A stretch of DNA of 64,000 bases, from contig NZ_JAGSPI010000006.1 of assembly GCF_020381325.1 (NCBI RefSeq), positions 208,228 through 272,227 on the forward strand, read 5' to 3'. This document shows positions 28,708 to 37,742 of the stretch, piece by piece. Source of the stretch: Providencia vermicola (GTDB taxonomy: Bacteria > Pseudomonadota > Gammaproteobacteria > Enterobacterales > Enterobacteriaceae). The position numbers and the translations under genes are program-made. The stretch's first letter is position 1. Each line of letters starts with the position of its first letter. The notes under the pieces are model-generated. The model was given only the letters and a program-made list of their open reading frames with translations. It was not told where the DNA came from and made no database searches.

Positions 28708-29697
28708 ATGGAAAAAATAATAAATCAGAACGCTTGGAATAAGTTAGCCAGCAAAAATATAGCGATACAATTTATTGATATCGTCTTGCGTGGCTGTGCT
28801 CAAGTTATGTTTCAAAATAACGCACTCACCGGACTTCTATTTTTTATTGCCATTTTCATCGGGGCGTTTTTAGAAGGCATGCCACAAGTCGCTTTAGGTT
28901 GTTTGTTAGGAACCATTGTCGCTACACTTACCGCTTATATTAGTAAATTAGATACTGAATCACTGCGCTCGGGGCTTTATGGCTACAATGGTTGCTTAGT
29001 TGGGGTTGCTCTTCCGACTTTCTTAGAGAATACCCCATTTGTTTGGGTAACAATCGTATTAGGGAGTATCGTTTCTGTTATAGCGACTATCTCTTTAATG
29101 GATTTTCTAAAAAACTGGAAAGTTGCAGCATTAACAGCCCCTTTTGTTTTAGTATCGTGGATCATTTTACTCGCGAGTTACAATTTTCTAGGTATTGAAG
29201 GTGTTGCATTACCGACCCCCGCATTGCCTAAACAGCTTATTGAGCCTATTGGGTTAATTCCTCATAGCGATCTGCTTGCTGATATTTTCCGTGGTGTCTC
29301 GGAAGTATTTTTACTCAGTAGCATGATTGTCGGCATTCTTTTTGTCATTGGTCTTGCGGTTAGCTCTATATGGGCAGCGATATTTGCCGTATTTGGTTCT
29401 CTTCTTGCTTTTATTGTTGCAACCCTTTTAAAAGGTGACTTTTCGAGTATTCATACTGGTTTATATTCATTTAGCGCTGTATTAACCGCGATTGCTTTAG
29501 GTTCTACCTTTAATAAACCGAGTTATCGAGTGGTCATTTATGCCATCGTAGGTGTGATATTTACCGTATTTGTTCAAGGAGCACTCGATATTATTCTTGA
29601 ACCATTTGGTATCCCGACCTTAACGATGCCATTTGTTCTAGCATCATGGTTATTCCTAGTACCGAATCAAGATATTATGCCTAAGCATCGGCAGTAA
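28708..29697 (+). CDS. urea transporter (UT family channel)
   Basis: Start at 28708 (MEKIINQNAWNKL) uses AAGGAA seven bases upstream; 28669 and 28705 are alternatives. 329 residues in two homologous membrane halves. The UT selectivity-filter motifs are LTAPFVLVSW in the first half and LTMPFVLASW in the second, and GLYGYNGCLVGVALP / GLYSFSAVLTAIALG show the internal duplication. It lets urea diffuse into the cell. Yersinia has a similar yut gene right after its ureABCEFGD. Confidence 0.93.
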   Translation: MEKIINQNAWNKLASKNIAIQFIDIVLRGCAQVMFQNNALTGLLFFIAIFIGAFLEGMPQVALGCLLGTIVATLTAYISKLDTESLRSGLYGYNGCLVGVALPTFLENTPFVWVTIVLGSIVSVIATISLMDFLKNWKVAALTAPFVLVSWIILLASYNFLGIEGVALPTPALPKQLIEPIGLIPHSDLLADIFRGVSEVFLLSSMIVGILFVIGLAVSSIWAAIFAVFGSLLAFIVATLLKGDFSSIHTGLYSFSAVLTAIALGSTFNKPSYRVVIYAIVGVIFTVFVQGALDIILEPFGIPTLTMPFVLASWLFLVPNQDIMPKHRQ

Positions 29698-29728
29698 TAT
29701 TTGCACTAAAACTTTTTGGTATTCAATT

Positions 29729-30904
29729 ATGAAAAAAAATGCAATATATAAATATATTCAAAATATGAGAATGCTACGCTTAGTGCTCTCATTATTAATA
29801 CTTGTAGATGGGATATTGATCATTATCCCCATAATCTCAACTTATGATCTTCATTTATACCCTCAGCATCTAGGTTTTGTTGATTGGCTACAATCTTTAG
29901 GGTTAGTTAAGTTATTAGATATTCCAAGATTTGCTATTGGAGTTGTACTCATTATCCTTGCTATTCCTACTTATTTAGGTCTGCGGATCGGTTGGTTATT
30001 TAGCTGCTTTATGCTGTTTATTATTATGTTAATTAACTTAGTATTAGCAAGGGAAAATGTCCTAACTGGAACTTTTTCACTGATAGTACTGATTATTGCC
30101 GTTGCAAATTGGAAAGCATTTAATCGCCATAGCTTATCTGGTGCAGGCTTTGTTGCTTTCATGAGCTTAAGCGTATTATTGGGTTATTCTGTATTTGGAA
30201 CTTTGTATTTAGGCGAACAATTTCAACCCCATGTCACCGATATTTCATCAGCATTTTACTTTGCTTTGGTATGTATGACGACGGTGGGATTTGGTGACAT
30301 TATTCCAATTAGCGTTGAGGCAAGACTGTTCACAATTTCGATTGTAATTTTAGGTATTACAATTTTCACAACCTCTATTGTTTATTTTTTAGGGGTATTT
30401 GCAAAAAGCACACAGGAAATTGTTAAGAAGAGATTATTCCGTATGAAAAACCACTATATTATTGTTGGCGCAAGCCCCCTAGCTTTAAATACCTACCACG
30501 GATTAAGAAAGCGCGACTTAGATGTCATGGTGCTTTGTCATGAAGATCAAAAAAAGAGCTATCCAGATAATGCGCAAGTTATTGTCACAGCGCAAATTAA
30601 TAAACATACGTTAAATAGCGCTAACTTAGATCAGGCAAAAGCGTTATTTATTTTAGGTGGCTCTGATTCTGAAAACACCATTTCTATGTTGGCTGCGAAA
30701 GAAATTGTCGGTGGAAATATTAAAAGCGTTATTGCTGTAAATGATGACAAAAATTACGAAAATATGCAGCTACTACATGCGGATTTACTCATTTCGCTTT
30801 CATCTTTAGGAAGTGAAGTTCTGATTAAAATGATCTTTGGTGAAAACATTAATAACCAAGTGATGGAAAATATTATTTTTTCAAACAACATATTAGATTC
30901 GTAA
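29729..30904 (+). CDS. kch: Kch-type voltage-gated-like potassium channel with RCK domain
   Basis: 391 residues. About six N-terminal helices with pore loop and filter TVGFGD at 185-190, then a cytosolic RCK/TrkA-N domain from about 225 (HYIIVGASPLALNTYHGL, a Rossmann-like nucleotide fold). Overall layout, and pieces such as EARLFTISIVILGITIF, follow E. coli Kch. The filter is GFGD instead of GYGD. Few Arg/Lys occur in the fourth helix, so strong voltage sensing is doubtful. It stands 31 bases after the urea channel and so probably shares its transcript. Confidence 0.88.
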   Translation: MKKNAIYKYIQNMRMLRLVLSLLILVDGILIIIPIISTYDLHLYPQHLGFVDWLQSLGLVKLLDIPRFAIGVVLIILAIPTYLGLRIGWLFSCFMLFIIMLINLVLARENVLTGTFSLIVLIIAVANWKAFNRHSLSGAGFVAFMSLSVLLGYSVFGTLYLGEQFQPHVTDISSAFYFALVCMTTVGFGDIIPISVEARLFTISIVILGITIFTTSIVYFLGVFAKSTQEIVKKRLFRMKNHYIIVGASPLALNTYHGLRKRDLDVMVLCHEDQKKSYPDNAQVIVTAQINKHTLNSANLDQAKALFILGGSDSENTISMLAAKEIVGGNIKSVIAVNDDKNYENMQLLHADLLISLSSLGSEVLIKMIFGENINNQVMENIIFSNNILDS

Positions 30905-31004
30905 TATGCTGGAGTCCCAATCGAAAATTGCTGCTGTGGAGTATCTGCAGCTTTATCGTTTATACGAAGAAATAAAAATATAGATAAGAAATAGAGAGTT
31001 TATT

Positions 31005-32240
31005 ATGGATCTAACCGTGATTATTTTTATTCTAGTGTATGTCGCAATGGCATTTGGGACTTTTCCAGGGATTAAAATTGACCGTACTGGTGCATCTGTA
31101 GCGGGGGCATTGGCCATGATAGGGTTTGGGATTATCTCGCCAAAAGTATCTTGGAATGCAATTGATTACAGTGCAATTGGGTTACTATTTGGCTTAATGG
31201 TGGTATCTGCATCATTTACAGTATCAGGTTTTTATCACCAAGCGGCGCAAAAAGTGGCGAGTTTAAATATTAGCCCACCTAAATTAATGGCTGTTTTCAT
31301 TATTGTTGGGGCACTTCTTGCTTCAGTACTTACGAACGATATTGTTGTGGTGGCAATGACGCCTTTATTGGTTTCCATTACATTATCCCGTGGCCTTAAC
31401 CCGATTCCATTTTTACTTGGCTTTTGCTTTGCGGCCAATAACGGTGCCGCAGGTTCTTTAATTGGCAGCCCTAAAAATATGGTTGTGGCACAAGGATTGG
31501 ATTTATCTTTTATTGGTATTCTCAATATTACGGCTATTCCAGTCTTATTTTCAGTTCCCATTGTATGGTGTGTGATCACTTTGCTTTACCGTAACCGTTG
31601 GTATTTATCTGACGATAAAAAGTCAACATTGTCCAATGGGGAACCTTCGATTATTGAATTCAATTGGTGGGAAACGATAAAAGCCGCTACGGTTTTATTT
31701 GCGATTATTTTCGCTTTTTTATTTAGTAATTTACCCCGTGAGCTTGTTGCATTGTCAGCAGCCTGTTTTTTATTGTTAAACAGAAAAATAGCGTCCAGTG
31801 ACATGTTAAAGCATGTTGATGGAGACTTAATTCTTTTAATGATGGGGCTATTTATTATTAATACCGCATTTTCCAATACAGGTATCCCCCAGGAAGTATT
31901 GCATTATCTATTGGGTAAAGGTATCGACCTAAATAGTCCTATTACATTATTTTTGATTACCATCGTGATGAGTATTTTTGTAGGGACGACACCAACGGTG
32001 ATTTTATTGATCCAGTTTGTTTACCCTCATGGCAATGTTGATTTGTTAGGTGCCGCGTTAATTTTAGGAGCCTGTTTTGCGGGTAATATATTTATATTTG
32101 GTAGTATTGCAGGAATTATTGCTGTTGAGCAATCCTCTGCGCATGGTATTAAAATATCGTTTTTAGAGTTTACAAAATCAGGCGGTATTATTTCCATCAT
32201 TTGTATTTTTATTGCTGTTGTCTGGTTATCCATCTATTAA
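31005..32240 (+). CDS. anion permease of the ion-transporter superfamily (YbiR-like)
   Basis: 411 residues, about 11-12 membrane helices. Paired conserved loops LASVLTNDIVVVAMTPLLV and ANNGAAGSLIGSPKNMVVA in the first half and GTTPTVILLI with GNIFIFGSIAGIIAVEQS in the second are those of the ArsB/SLC13-like (IT) superfamily. Closest in my memory to E. coli YbiR, whose substrate is unknown. In this urease/nickel/ion block it may move an anion such as carbonate, formate or phosphate, or a metal complex; that is a guess. Confidence 0.78.
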   Translation: MDLTVIIFILVYVAMAFGTFPGIKIDRTGASVAGALAMIGFGIISPKVSWNAIDYSAIGLLFGLMVVSASFTVSGFYHQAAQKVASLNISPPKLMAVFIIVGALLASVLTNDIVVVAMTPLLVSITLSRGLNPIPFLLGFCFAANNGAAGSLIGSPKNMVVAQGLDLSFIGILNITAIPVLFSVPIVWCVITLLYRNRWYLSDDKKSTLSNGEPSIIEFNWWETIKAATVLFAIIFAFLFSNLPRELVALSAACFLLLNRKIASSDMLKHVDGDLILLMMGLFIINTAFSNTGIPQEVLHYLLGKGIDLNSPITLFLITIVMSIFVGTTPTVILLIQFVYPHGNVDLLGAALILGACFAGNIFIFGSIAGIIAVEQSSAHGIKISFLEFTKSGGIISIICIFIAVVWLSIY

Positions 32241-32258
32241 TTTATAGAGAGTTTCACG

Positions 32259-32858
32259 ATGTTAGAAGTCAAAAACTTATGTATAAAGCAAGATAACCGT
32301 AAATTATGGGATTCACTATCATTTTCACTAAATAAAAATGAGCGTTTAGGAATTTCAGCACCGAGTGGTTTTGGTAAAACAACATTAGGTCGTGTATTAG
32401 CCCAATGGCAAATGCCTACACAAGGAGATGTGCTATTTAATGGAAAAAAATTGTCTCAAAAAGAATATTGCCCTATTCAGCTCGTTCCTCAGCATCCTGA
32501 AAAGTGCTTTAACCCTTATCGGACAGTAGGTGAAAGTGTGAAGGATGCTTGGGAGCCTGATCCATATTACCTTGAACGGTTGTTTATTAAAGTAGACTGG
32601 TTAGCTAGAAGACCAAGTGAACTGTCGGGTGGAGAACTTGCTCGAATTGCCTTATTAAGAGCATTAGACCCAAGAACTAAAATTTTAATAGCGGATGAAA
32701 TCACCGCACAATTAGATGCGCATCTACAGAAAGATATATGGCAGTTTTTAATTCAGCTTTCGGAAGAAAGGCCATTACCGATGATTATTTTTAGTCATAA
32801 TAAATTCCTACTGGCAAAGGTGTGTACATCGATTTGGAATATGACAATATCAGAGTGA
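32259..32858 (+). CDS. ABC transporter ATPase, NikE-like, short
   Basis: 199 residues, shorter than NikE (about 268) because the C-terminal part is missing. Walker A APSGFGKT (first Gly replaced by Ala), Q-loop VPQHPEKCFNPY typical of the oligopeptide/nickel group, signature LSGGELAR, Walker B ILIADE and H-loop FSHN are intact. It has no permease beside it. The obvious partners are the binding protein, permeases and NikD-like ATPase at 18.5-22.7 kb, which lack exactly this subunit. It follows the anion permease by 18 bases. Confidence 0.82.
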   Translation: MLEVKNLCIKQDNRKLWDSLSFSLNKNERLGISAPSGFGKTTLGRVLAQWQMPTQGDVLFNGKKLSQKEYCPIQLVPQHPEKCFNPYRTVGESVKDAWEPDPYYLERLFIKVDWLARRPSELSGGELARIALLRALDPRTKILIADEITAQLDAHLQKDIWQFLIQLSEERPLPMIIFSHNKFLLAKVCTSIWNMTISE

Positions 32859-33003
32859 ACTATTTTAAATTACTAAAAGATTCACGGGCTATTTAATTGT
32901 GTTCATTTAATGACTATTACTTTTTGATATTAAACTAATGTATTTAATTTAAATTCTAGAAACGGTGTTTTTATATCTATGATATCAAATAGAGGATGCT
33001 GCA

Positions 33004-33384
33004 ATGGTAGCTATTGATATTTTATTAGTTGGAACTGGCGGAGGAATTGGTTCACTACTGCGTTGGTGGATTGGTAGCCTGGTGGGTGAACGTTATCACG
33101 GGAAATTTCCATTATCAACGTTCATCATTAATATTTCTGGCGCATTTGTTATAGGCTTTTTAAGCCGTTATTTTTCTATTGATTGGGATGACCGCTATGG
33201 AACATTTCTACAATCAGCCATTTTAACAGGGTTACTGGGGGGGTATACAACATTCAGTAGCATGCAGCTTGATGCCTTGAAGTTGACTCAAACTAAACAC
33301 AAATTACTCGCACTCTTTTACTTATTAATTTCGGTTTTATTTGGGTTAGCTGCGGCATTTATTGGTGCTTGGTTAGCAAACTAA
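33004..33384 (+). CDS. crcB: FluC/CrcB fluoride channel, first copy
   Basis: 126 residues, four membrane helices. GGGIGSLLRWWIG, FIINISGAFVIGFL (with the Asn of the N-terminal polar track) and LTGLLGGYTTFSSM are the FluC marks. These channels work as dual-topology dimers that let F- out of the cell. A second copy follows 12 bases later. No crcB-type fluoride riboswitch was recognised in the 145 bases before it. Confidence 0.9.
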   Translation: MVAIDILLVGTGGGIGSLLRWWIGSLVGERYHGKFPLSTFIINISGAFVIGFLSRYFSIDWDDRYGTFLQSAILTGLLGGYTTFSSMQLDALKLTQTKHKLLALFYLLISVLFGLAAAFIGAWLAN

Positions 33385-33396
33385 CAGGGGCTAAAA

Positions 33397-33774
33397 ATGA
33401 ATATTATGATCTTAGTTTTTATTGGTGGTGCAATTGGCGCAATTTCCCGAGAATTACTGATGGTGTCTGTTCCTGCCATGAATGATCACTTTCCCCTTGA
33501 TATATTTATAGCAAATATTATCGCATCATTATTATTGGGTATTGTCGCTGGACTATTAATGAGGAAGAAAATAGGTCAAGGGATGAATGCATTTTTTGCC
33601 ACAGGTGTAATGGGTGGATTATCAACATTTTCTAGTTTTGTCTATGGTGCCGTTGAGATAATGAAGTATCCAGGGGCTTTCTTAGTGGCAGTTAGTTACT
33701 TGATTTTAAGTGTCGTTATCGGGTTTGTTGCTATCTATATTGGATACTCAGTGGGTAATAAGCAATATAGTTAA
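33397..33774 (+). CDS. crcB: FluC/CrcB fluoride channel, second copy
   Basis: 125 residues. GGAIGAISRELLM, DIFIANIIASLLLGI and TGVMGGLSTFSSFVYGAVE mirror the first copy, but overall identity looks low, so this is an old paired arrangement rather than a recent duplication. Paired FluC genes in some bacteria make heterodimers with fixed opposite topologies; that may apply here. RBS AGGGG. Confidence 0.9.
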   Translation: MNIMILVFIGGAIGAISRELLMVSVPAMNDHFPLDIFIANIIASLLLGIVAGLLMRKKIGQGMNAFFATGVMGGLSTFSSFVYGAVEIMKYPGAFLVAVSYLILSVVIGFVAIYIGYSVGNKQYS

Positions 33775-33823
33775 TTATGATACTGATATTTTGAATGTTT
33801 ATAATAGAACGAGGGGGTTTGAA

Positions 33824-34057
33824 ATGAAAATAGGTAAATCGATATGGCATGGAATTACTTCAGAGCCTTATAGGTTACAATTGTTTTTTGATTTGATACT
33901 TTTGGTATTATCACCTGTGATATTTATCAGCATAATTGGTTTTGACACAAAAACATTAAATGTGGATATTTTTACTATTACATTAATTATTTTAGTTTAT
34001 ATTTATATTACACGTTGGTTTAGCCACTGGTATTGTAATAGAAGTAAAAATAAATAA
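33824..34057 (+). CDS. small two-helix membrane protein, unknown
   Basis: 77 residues from the ATG at 33824, which has a strong GAGGGGG seven bases upstream; a longer reading would overlap the second FluC gene. Two hydrophobic segments (about 20-40 and 48-65) and a basic tail ending RSKNK. No family recognised. It is the last gene before the block's terminator, so it probably shares the FluC transcript. Confidence 0.6.
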   Translation: MKIGKSIWHGITSEPYRLQLFFDLILLVLSPVIFISIIGFDTKTLNVDIFTITLIILVYIYITRWFSHWYCNRSKNK

Positions 34058-34127
34058 TATGTATATATTTTTTATAAGAGTACGCTTATTTTTTTTATGG
34101 TTTTCTTCAATGGTAGTCTAAAAATAG

Positions 34128-34175
34128 AGGAAGCTTCAATTTTCACTTAAAGAAGGCTTCCTTATTTTTCTTTTT
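34128..34175 (+). terminator. Rho-independent terminator of the urease-FluC block
   Basis: Stem aggaagctt pairs with ggcttcct (one G-U), with a loop of about 16 bases, followed by a T-rich tail (ttatttttcttttttt). It is 70 bases after the small membrane protein and just past the end of the convergent FUSC gene. Confidence 0.75.
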
Positions 34176-35163
34176 TTAGGATCCTGAAAATATTTAAAAC
34201 TAAGCTTGCAAGAATTGCAACAGCGCCACCGATAAATGTCTCATATGCTCTTGATATCGGTAGTAAGTAGCTTGGGTTATGTAAAAACGGAGTTTCTTCA
34301 AGAAGAAGCAGAACAAAAACAGTAATAGAAAATGTTTTTAGTAGATAATTTAAACGGAAAAGTGTTGGCATGAAAAATATGATTAAAGCTAAAACGGCTA
34401 AGTAAATATAAGTTTCCTGTGATTTTGTTATGCTAAACATAGCAATAACAAAAATGGCTGCCAATAGACTTCCTAAAAACCTAAGTAAGGTAACCTTTAT
34501 TATATGCATTTCTTTTGGATGGAGTAACATAATGAATGTTAGAGGAGCCCAATAAGGTTTATATAAATTTAGATAGTCAGGTATTGAAAGACTTAAAAAT
34601 AGAAAAAAACTGAACAAGAAAGCACGAATATATACTTTTTCGTCACTATGATATATTTCCTTTGAAAATAATCCATTCTTAAATGCATGACTTTCAAAAT
34701 TTTTATGTCTTAGTAAGCTAAATGTAAGCAGACTAATAGCAACCCCTGAGATAAATGCCATCGGCAGGTCAAGGCTAATAGAGTCAAGTGTTGTCCCCAT
34801 ACAAGAAAAGATAATCAAAAATGGAAATGTACGATCTAAGTAATCATCTTTTTTGTAAAATAGGTAATAGCAATAGGATAGGATAAATAAGTAAATATGA
34901 AAGTAAATTGTTAGCTTTAGTATAAAACCAATACCCCCGCCAACGATAACTAAACATAATAAAAAAAACACATAAAAAATATTACTACTATCAGGCTTTG
35001 TATCATAAACGATATTAGAGAATAGTGTTGTTAAAAGACCAAATGTCCCACCTATGAAGCCAAATAAAGAAAAACAAATAGTTGAATTGACTATGGCAGT
35101 AATCAAAAAAACGCCGTTATTTCTAAAGCTAATATATTTATTTTCTTGATTAATATTTTTCAT
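34162..35163 (-). CDS. FUSC-family membrane protein, short form
   Basis: 333 residues with roughly 10 membrane helices in two groups of about five. PYWAPLTFIMLLHPKEMHII and RLLGSL-like FLGSLLAAIFVIAMF, then RAYETFIGGAVAIL, are typical of the aromatic-acid/fusaric-acid exporter family (FUSC), but it lacks the large cytosolic domain of AaeB. AT-rich codon use and many Phe/Ser/Leu. No membrane-fusion partner is adjacent, so export activity is uncertain. Convergent with the FluC block. Confidence 0.65.
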   Translation of the reverse strand: MKNINQENKYISFRNNGVFLITAIVNSTICFSLFGFIGGTFGLLTTLFSNIVYDTKPDSSNIFYVFFLLCLVIVGGGIGFILKLTIYFHIYLFILSYCYYLFYKKDDYLDRTFPFLIIFSCMGTTLDSISLDLPMAFISGVAISLLTFSLLRHKNFESHAFKNGLFSKEIYHSDEKVYIRAFLFSFFLFLSLSIPDYLNLYKPYWAPLTFIMLLHPKEMHIIKVTLLRFLGSLLAAIFVIAMFSITKSQETYIYLAVLALIIFFMPTLFRLNYLLKTFSITVFVLLLLEETPFLHNPSYLLPISRAYETFIGGAVAILASLVLNIFRILKKEK

Positions 35164-35622
35164 ATTGGCTGCTCATTTTATCTTTTTAGTTATTTTCATC
35201 TTCTATCTTAGTCTAGTTGCATCACAAGTTAAAGAATTGTTTTTATTTTATTGTAAATGTGCTTGTGTGTTTAAGATATAAATTTATTTTTATGGGTATA
35301 TTGGTAATGGTAAATATCAAGGTAATCAGACTGTATTAAAAACATCATAAAAAGATGAGAAAATAACAAAAATAGATTTTCATAATTATTATATGTATAA
35401 GAATATTTTCAGGGAATTAGAATAGTAGCCTCAATTTGACTTTATTTTATATTAAAAAATATCATAGTCTGGTGGTAGTGAAGGTTGTTGCTTTAACTCC
35501 AAAAAATGTATTGATCTAGTCATCATTGAATTCACCATAATAGTGAATTCAGCCACTGGCTCAAAAATTGGCCAGTGGTTCATAAGAACAGGTGATTTTA
35601 ACTGAATGAAACAAAACACTGA
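35164..35622. other. spacer with two hairpins downstream of the FocA-type gene
   Basis: No gene seen. Two inverted repeats lie close together: gaattcac/gtgaattc (35528-35550) and ccactggc/gccagtgg (35553-35578). They lie after the stop of the minus-strand FocA-type gene and may end its transcript, though no clear T-run follows. The rest is AT-rich and includes the promoter side of the FUSC gene. Confidence 0.45.
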
Positions 35623-36477
35623 CTACTCACTTTTTTGATTTTTCAAGTAAATCCACCAGTAGGTAATCCCCACGAGTACGCCACCACCAATGATATTGCC
35701 AATAGTGACAGGGATAAGGTTGTCGGTAATAAAATTGTTGATGGTTAGAGCAGGGAAGCTATCTGCGGAACTGTGGATTGCATTCCAAAATGTGTCGGGA
35801 GCAAAGTTGCGTATGACAATGGCTAAGGGAATAAGAAACATATTGGCGATGCTGTGCTCAAAGCCACTGGCGACAAACATGCCGATCGGCAGCGTCAAAG
35901 CGACAATTTTGTCGGTCAAAGAGTGACCAGAGTAACTTAACCAAACCGCAAGACAGACCATCAAGTTACACAGTGTGCCAAGGCAAACCGCTTCAATGAA
36001 TGTATGATGCATTTTATGGTCGGCCGTTTGCAAGACATTCAGTCCCCACAGGCCATTGCTGTTCATTAATTGCCCTGAAAACCAGATAAGTGCGACAAAG
36101 AAAATTGCGCCGACAAAGTTGCCAAGGTAAACCAATATCCAATTACCAATCAATTGCTTATATGTAATTAAATTGCTGGCTTTTGCCATAACGGTGAGGA
36201 CTGTTGAGGTGAAAAGATCGGCTCCACATACCACGACTAAAATCAGCCCTAATGAGAAGCAAAGTCCCCCCGCCAATTTAGTGAGTGAATTTGCGGGAAC
36301 GGCGCCTGTCGTGACTGTGATATAGAACGTAAATGCGATAGAAATAAAAATACCAGCCATAATCGCTAAAAAAAAGCTAATATCCTTTTTTTTGCTGACT
36401 TTATAAAGGCCTGCTTGCTCTGCGACTTTAGCCATTTCCGCAGGGAGACGTAAGTCAAAGATATTATTGTCTTTCAT
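35623..36477 (-). CDS. focA: FocA-type formate channel
   Basis: 284 residues, matching E. coli FocA/FocB. Six helices of the FNT fold: LAGGLCFSLGLILVVVCGADLFTS, YLGNFVGA, GFEHSIANMFLIPLA (with the pore His) and NIIGGGVLVGITYWWIY. It moves formate across the inner membrane as a pentamer. The usual partner pflB is not next to it, so it is a stand-alone FocB-like copy. A CysB-like regulator is divergent from it across 227 bases. Confidence 0.88.
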   Translation of the reverse strand: MKDNNIFDLRLPAEMAKVAEQAGLYKVSKKKDISFFLAIMAGIFISIAFTFYITVTTGAVPANSLTKLAGGLCFSLGLILVVVCGADLFTSTVLTVMAKASNLITYKQLIGNWILVYLGNFVGAIFFVALIWFSGQLMNSNGLWGLNVLQTADHKMHHTFIEAVCLGTLCNLMVCLAVWLSYSGHSLTDKIVALTLPIGMFVASGFEHSIANMFLIPLAIVIRNFAPDTFWNAIHSSADSFPALTINNFITDNLIPVTIGNIIGGGVLVGITYWWIYLKNQKSE

Positions 36478-36704
36478 GAGATGCTCCTTGGATAGTGCTA
36501 TGAATAGATGTCATTGCAAAATAAATGCATAACCTATGCCAAGGTTGAACGAGTTTTGTCTTTAGAAAAGAATAATGAATAGCCATTAATTTAGTGGGCT
36601 TATCTTTTTATGATACAATTATTGCGCACAACATGGTGTATGTTGTATAAAAAATTGTCTCTTTTAATTCTTATTTTGATCCATTTAAACTGGATAAATC
36701 AGCA

Positions 36705-37682
36705 ATGAACATTAGTCAGCTAAAAAGTTTTGTTGAGGTGGTAAGAAGTGATTTTAATATCACGAATGCCGCTGAGAAAATGTATACCTCGCAACCTACA
36801 GTGAGTAAGCAGCTTAAACTATTGGAAGATGAGCTGAATGTTTCTTTATTTAATCGAAAAAATAATAACTTACTTTCATTAAGCCCGATTGGAGAACAAG
36901 TTCACCAAGTAGCGTGCGATATTTTGGCGCAGTTTGATAAAATTAAAAATATTGTCTCTCACGAAGACACGACGATTAAACAAAATCTGCATATTGCCAC
37001 GACACATACACAAATCCGCTATAAATTGCCAAAGGTGATTGAGCGCTTTAATGCACGTTACCCCAATATTTCCCTGCATTTTCATCAAGGTGCGCCAGCG
37101 CAGTTAGCGGAAATGGTTAACAATGGGGATGTGGATTTTGCTATCGCAACAGAATCGATGCACCTTTATGATGATTTATTAGCCTTGCCTTGCTACCAGT
37201 GGTCACGTAGCGTTATCGTTCCTCATGATCACCCACTTGCACAGTGTGAAAAATTAACGATAGAGGAACTTGCTCAGCACCCACTAATTACCTATGTGTT
37301 TGGTTTTACAGGTCAATCAAAGCTCGACCAAGTTTTCTATCAAAATAAATTAACACCAAATGTTGTATTAACGGCGGTTGATACAGAAATTATTAAATAC
37401 TATGTGAAGCGTGGAGCAGGGGTCGGCATTATTTCGACAGTTGCTTTTGACCCTGAAGAAGATAGCGAGACATTACGTTGCATTGATATTAGTAATTTAG
37501 TGAAGCCAAGTTATACTCATGTCTGTATTAGTCGACATATGCACCTGAAAGACTATATGTATGACTTTATTTCCAGCTATGCTCCCCACCTTGATTTAAA
37601 TTATATTCACCAATCTGCGCAATGGGTTCCAACGGATAAAAACGAGCGTGACGAGCTCTATCGCTCCCTACCTGAACTCTAA
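36705..37682 (+). CDS. CysB/Cbl-like LysR regulator
   Basis: 325 residues, full CysB length. HTH segment TNAAEKMYTSQPTVSKQLK with LEDELNVSLFNRKNNNLLSL; effector domain with IATTHTQIRYKLP, HFHQGAPAQLAEMVNNGDVDFAIATE, LPCYQW and TYVFGFTGQSKLD follows CysB almost step by step. The sulfate/O-acetylserine pocket residues THTQ are kept. It is diverged enough to be a paralogue rather than the housekeeping CysB. Its neighbours are a FocA channel (divergent) and M20 hydrolases (convergent), so its regulon is open. Confidence 0.85.
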   Translation: MNISQLKSFVEVVRSDFNITNAAEKMYTSQPTVSKQLKLLEDELNVSLFNRKNNNLLSLSPIGEQVHQVACDILAQFDKIKNIVSHEDTTIKQNLHIATTHTQIRYKLPKVIERFNARYPNISLHFHQGAPAQLAEMVNNGDVDFAIATESMHLYDDLLALPCYQWSRSVIVPHDHPLAQCEKLTIEELAQHPLITYVFGFTGQSKLDQVFYQNKLTPNVVLTAVDTEIIKYYVKRGAGVGIISTVAFDPEEDSETLRCIDISNLVKPSYTHVCISRHMHLKDYMYDFISSYAPHLDLNYIHQSAQWVPTDKNERDELYRSLPEL

Positions 37683-37686
37683 GAAA

Positions 37687-37716
37687 AAAGCCGAATAATT
37701 TAGATTATTCGGCTTT
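37687..37716. terminator. bidirectional Rho-independent terminator
   Basis: Perfect 13-bp stem aaagccgaataat/attattcggcttt with a 4-base loop. On the minus strand a run of T follows (six A precede it on the plus strand), so it ends the M20 gene; it also lies just after the CysB-like stop codon. Confidence 0.9.
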
Positions 37717-37742
37717 AGATTGCTGTGTGTATTATTTTAGTT

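Noticed and set aside
32859-33003. possible fluoride riboswitch before the FluC pair
   Set aside because: The conserved GGNGATGG and CTGATG elements of the crcB motif could not be found in this stretch.
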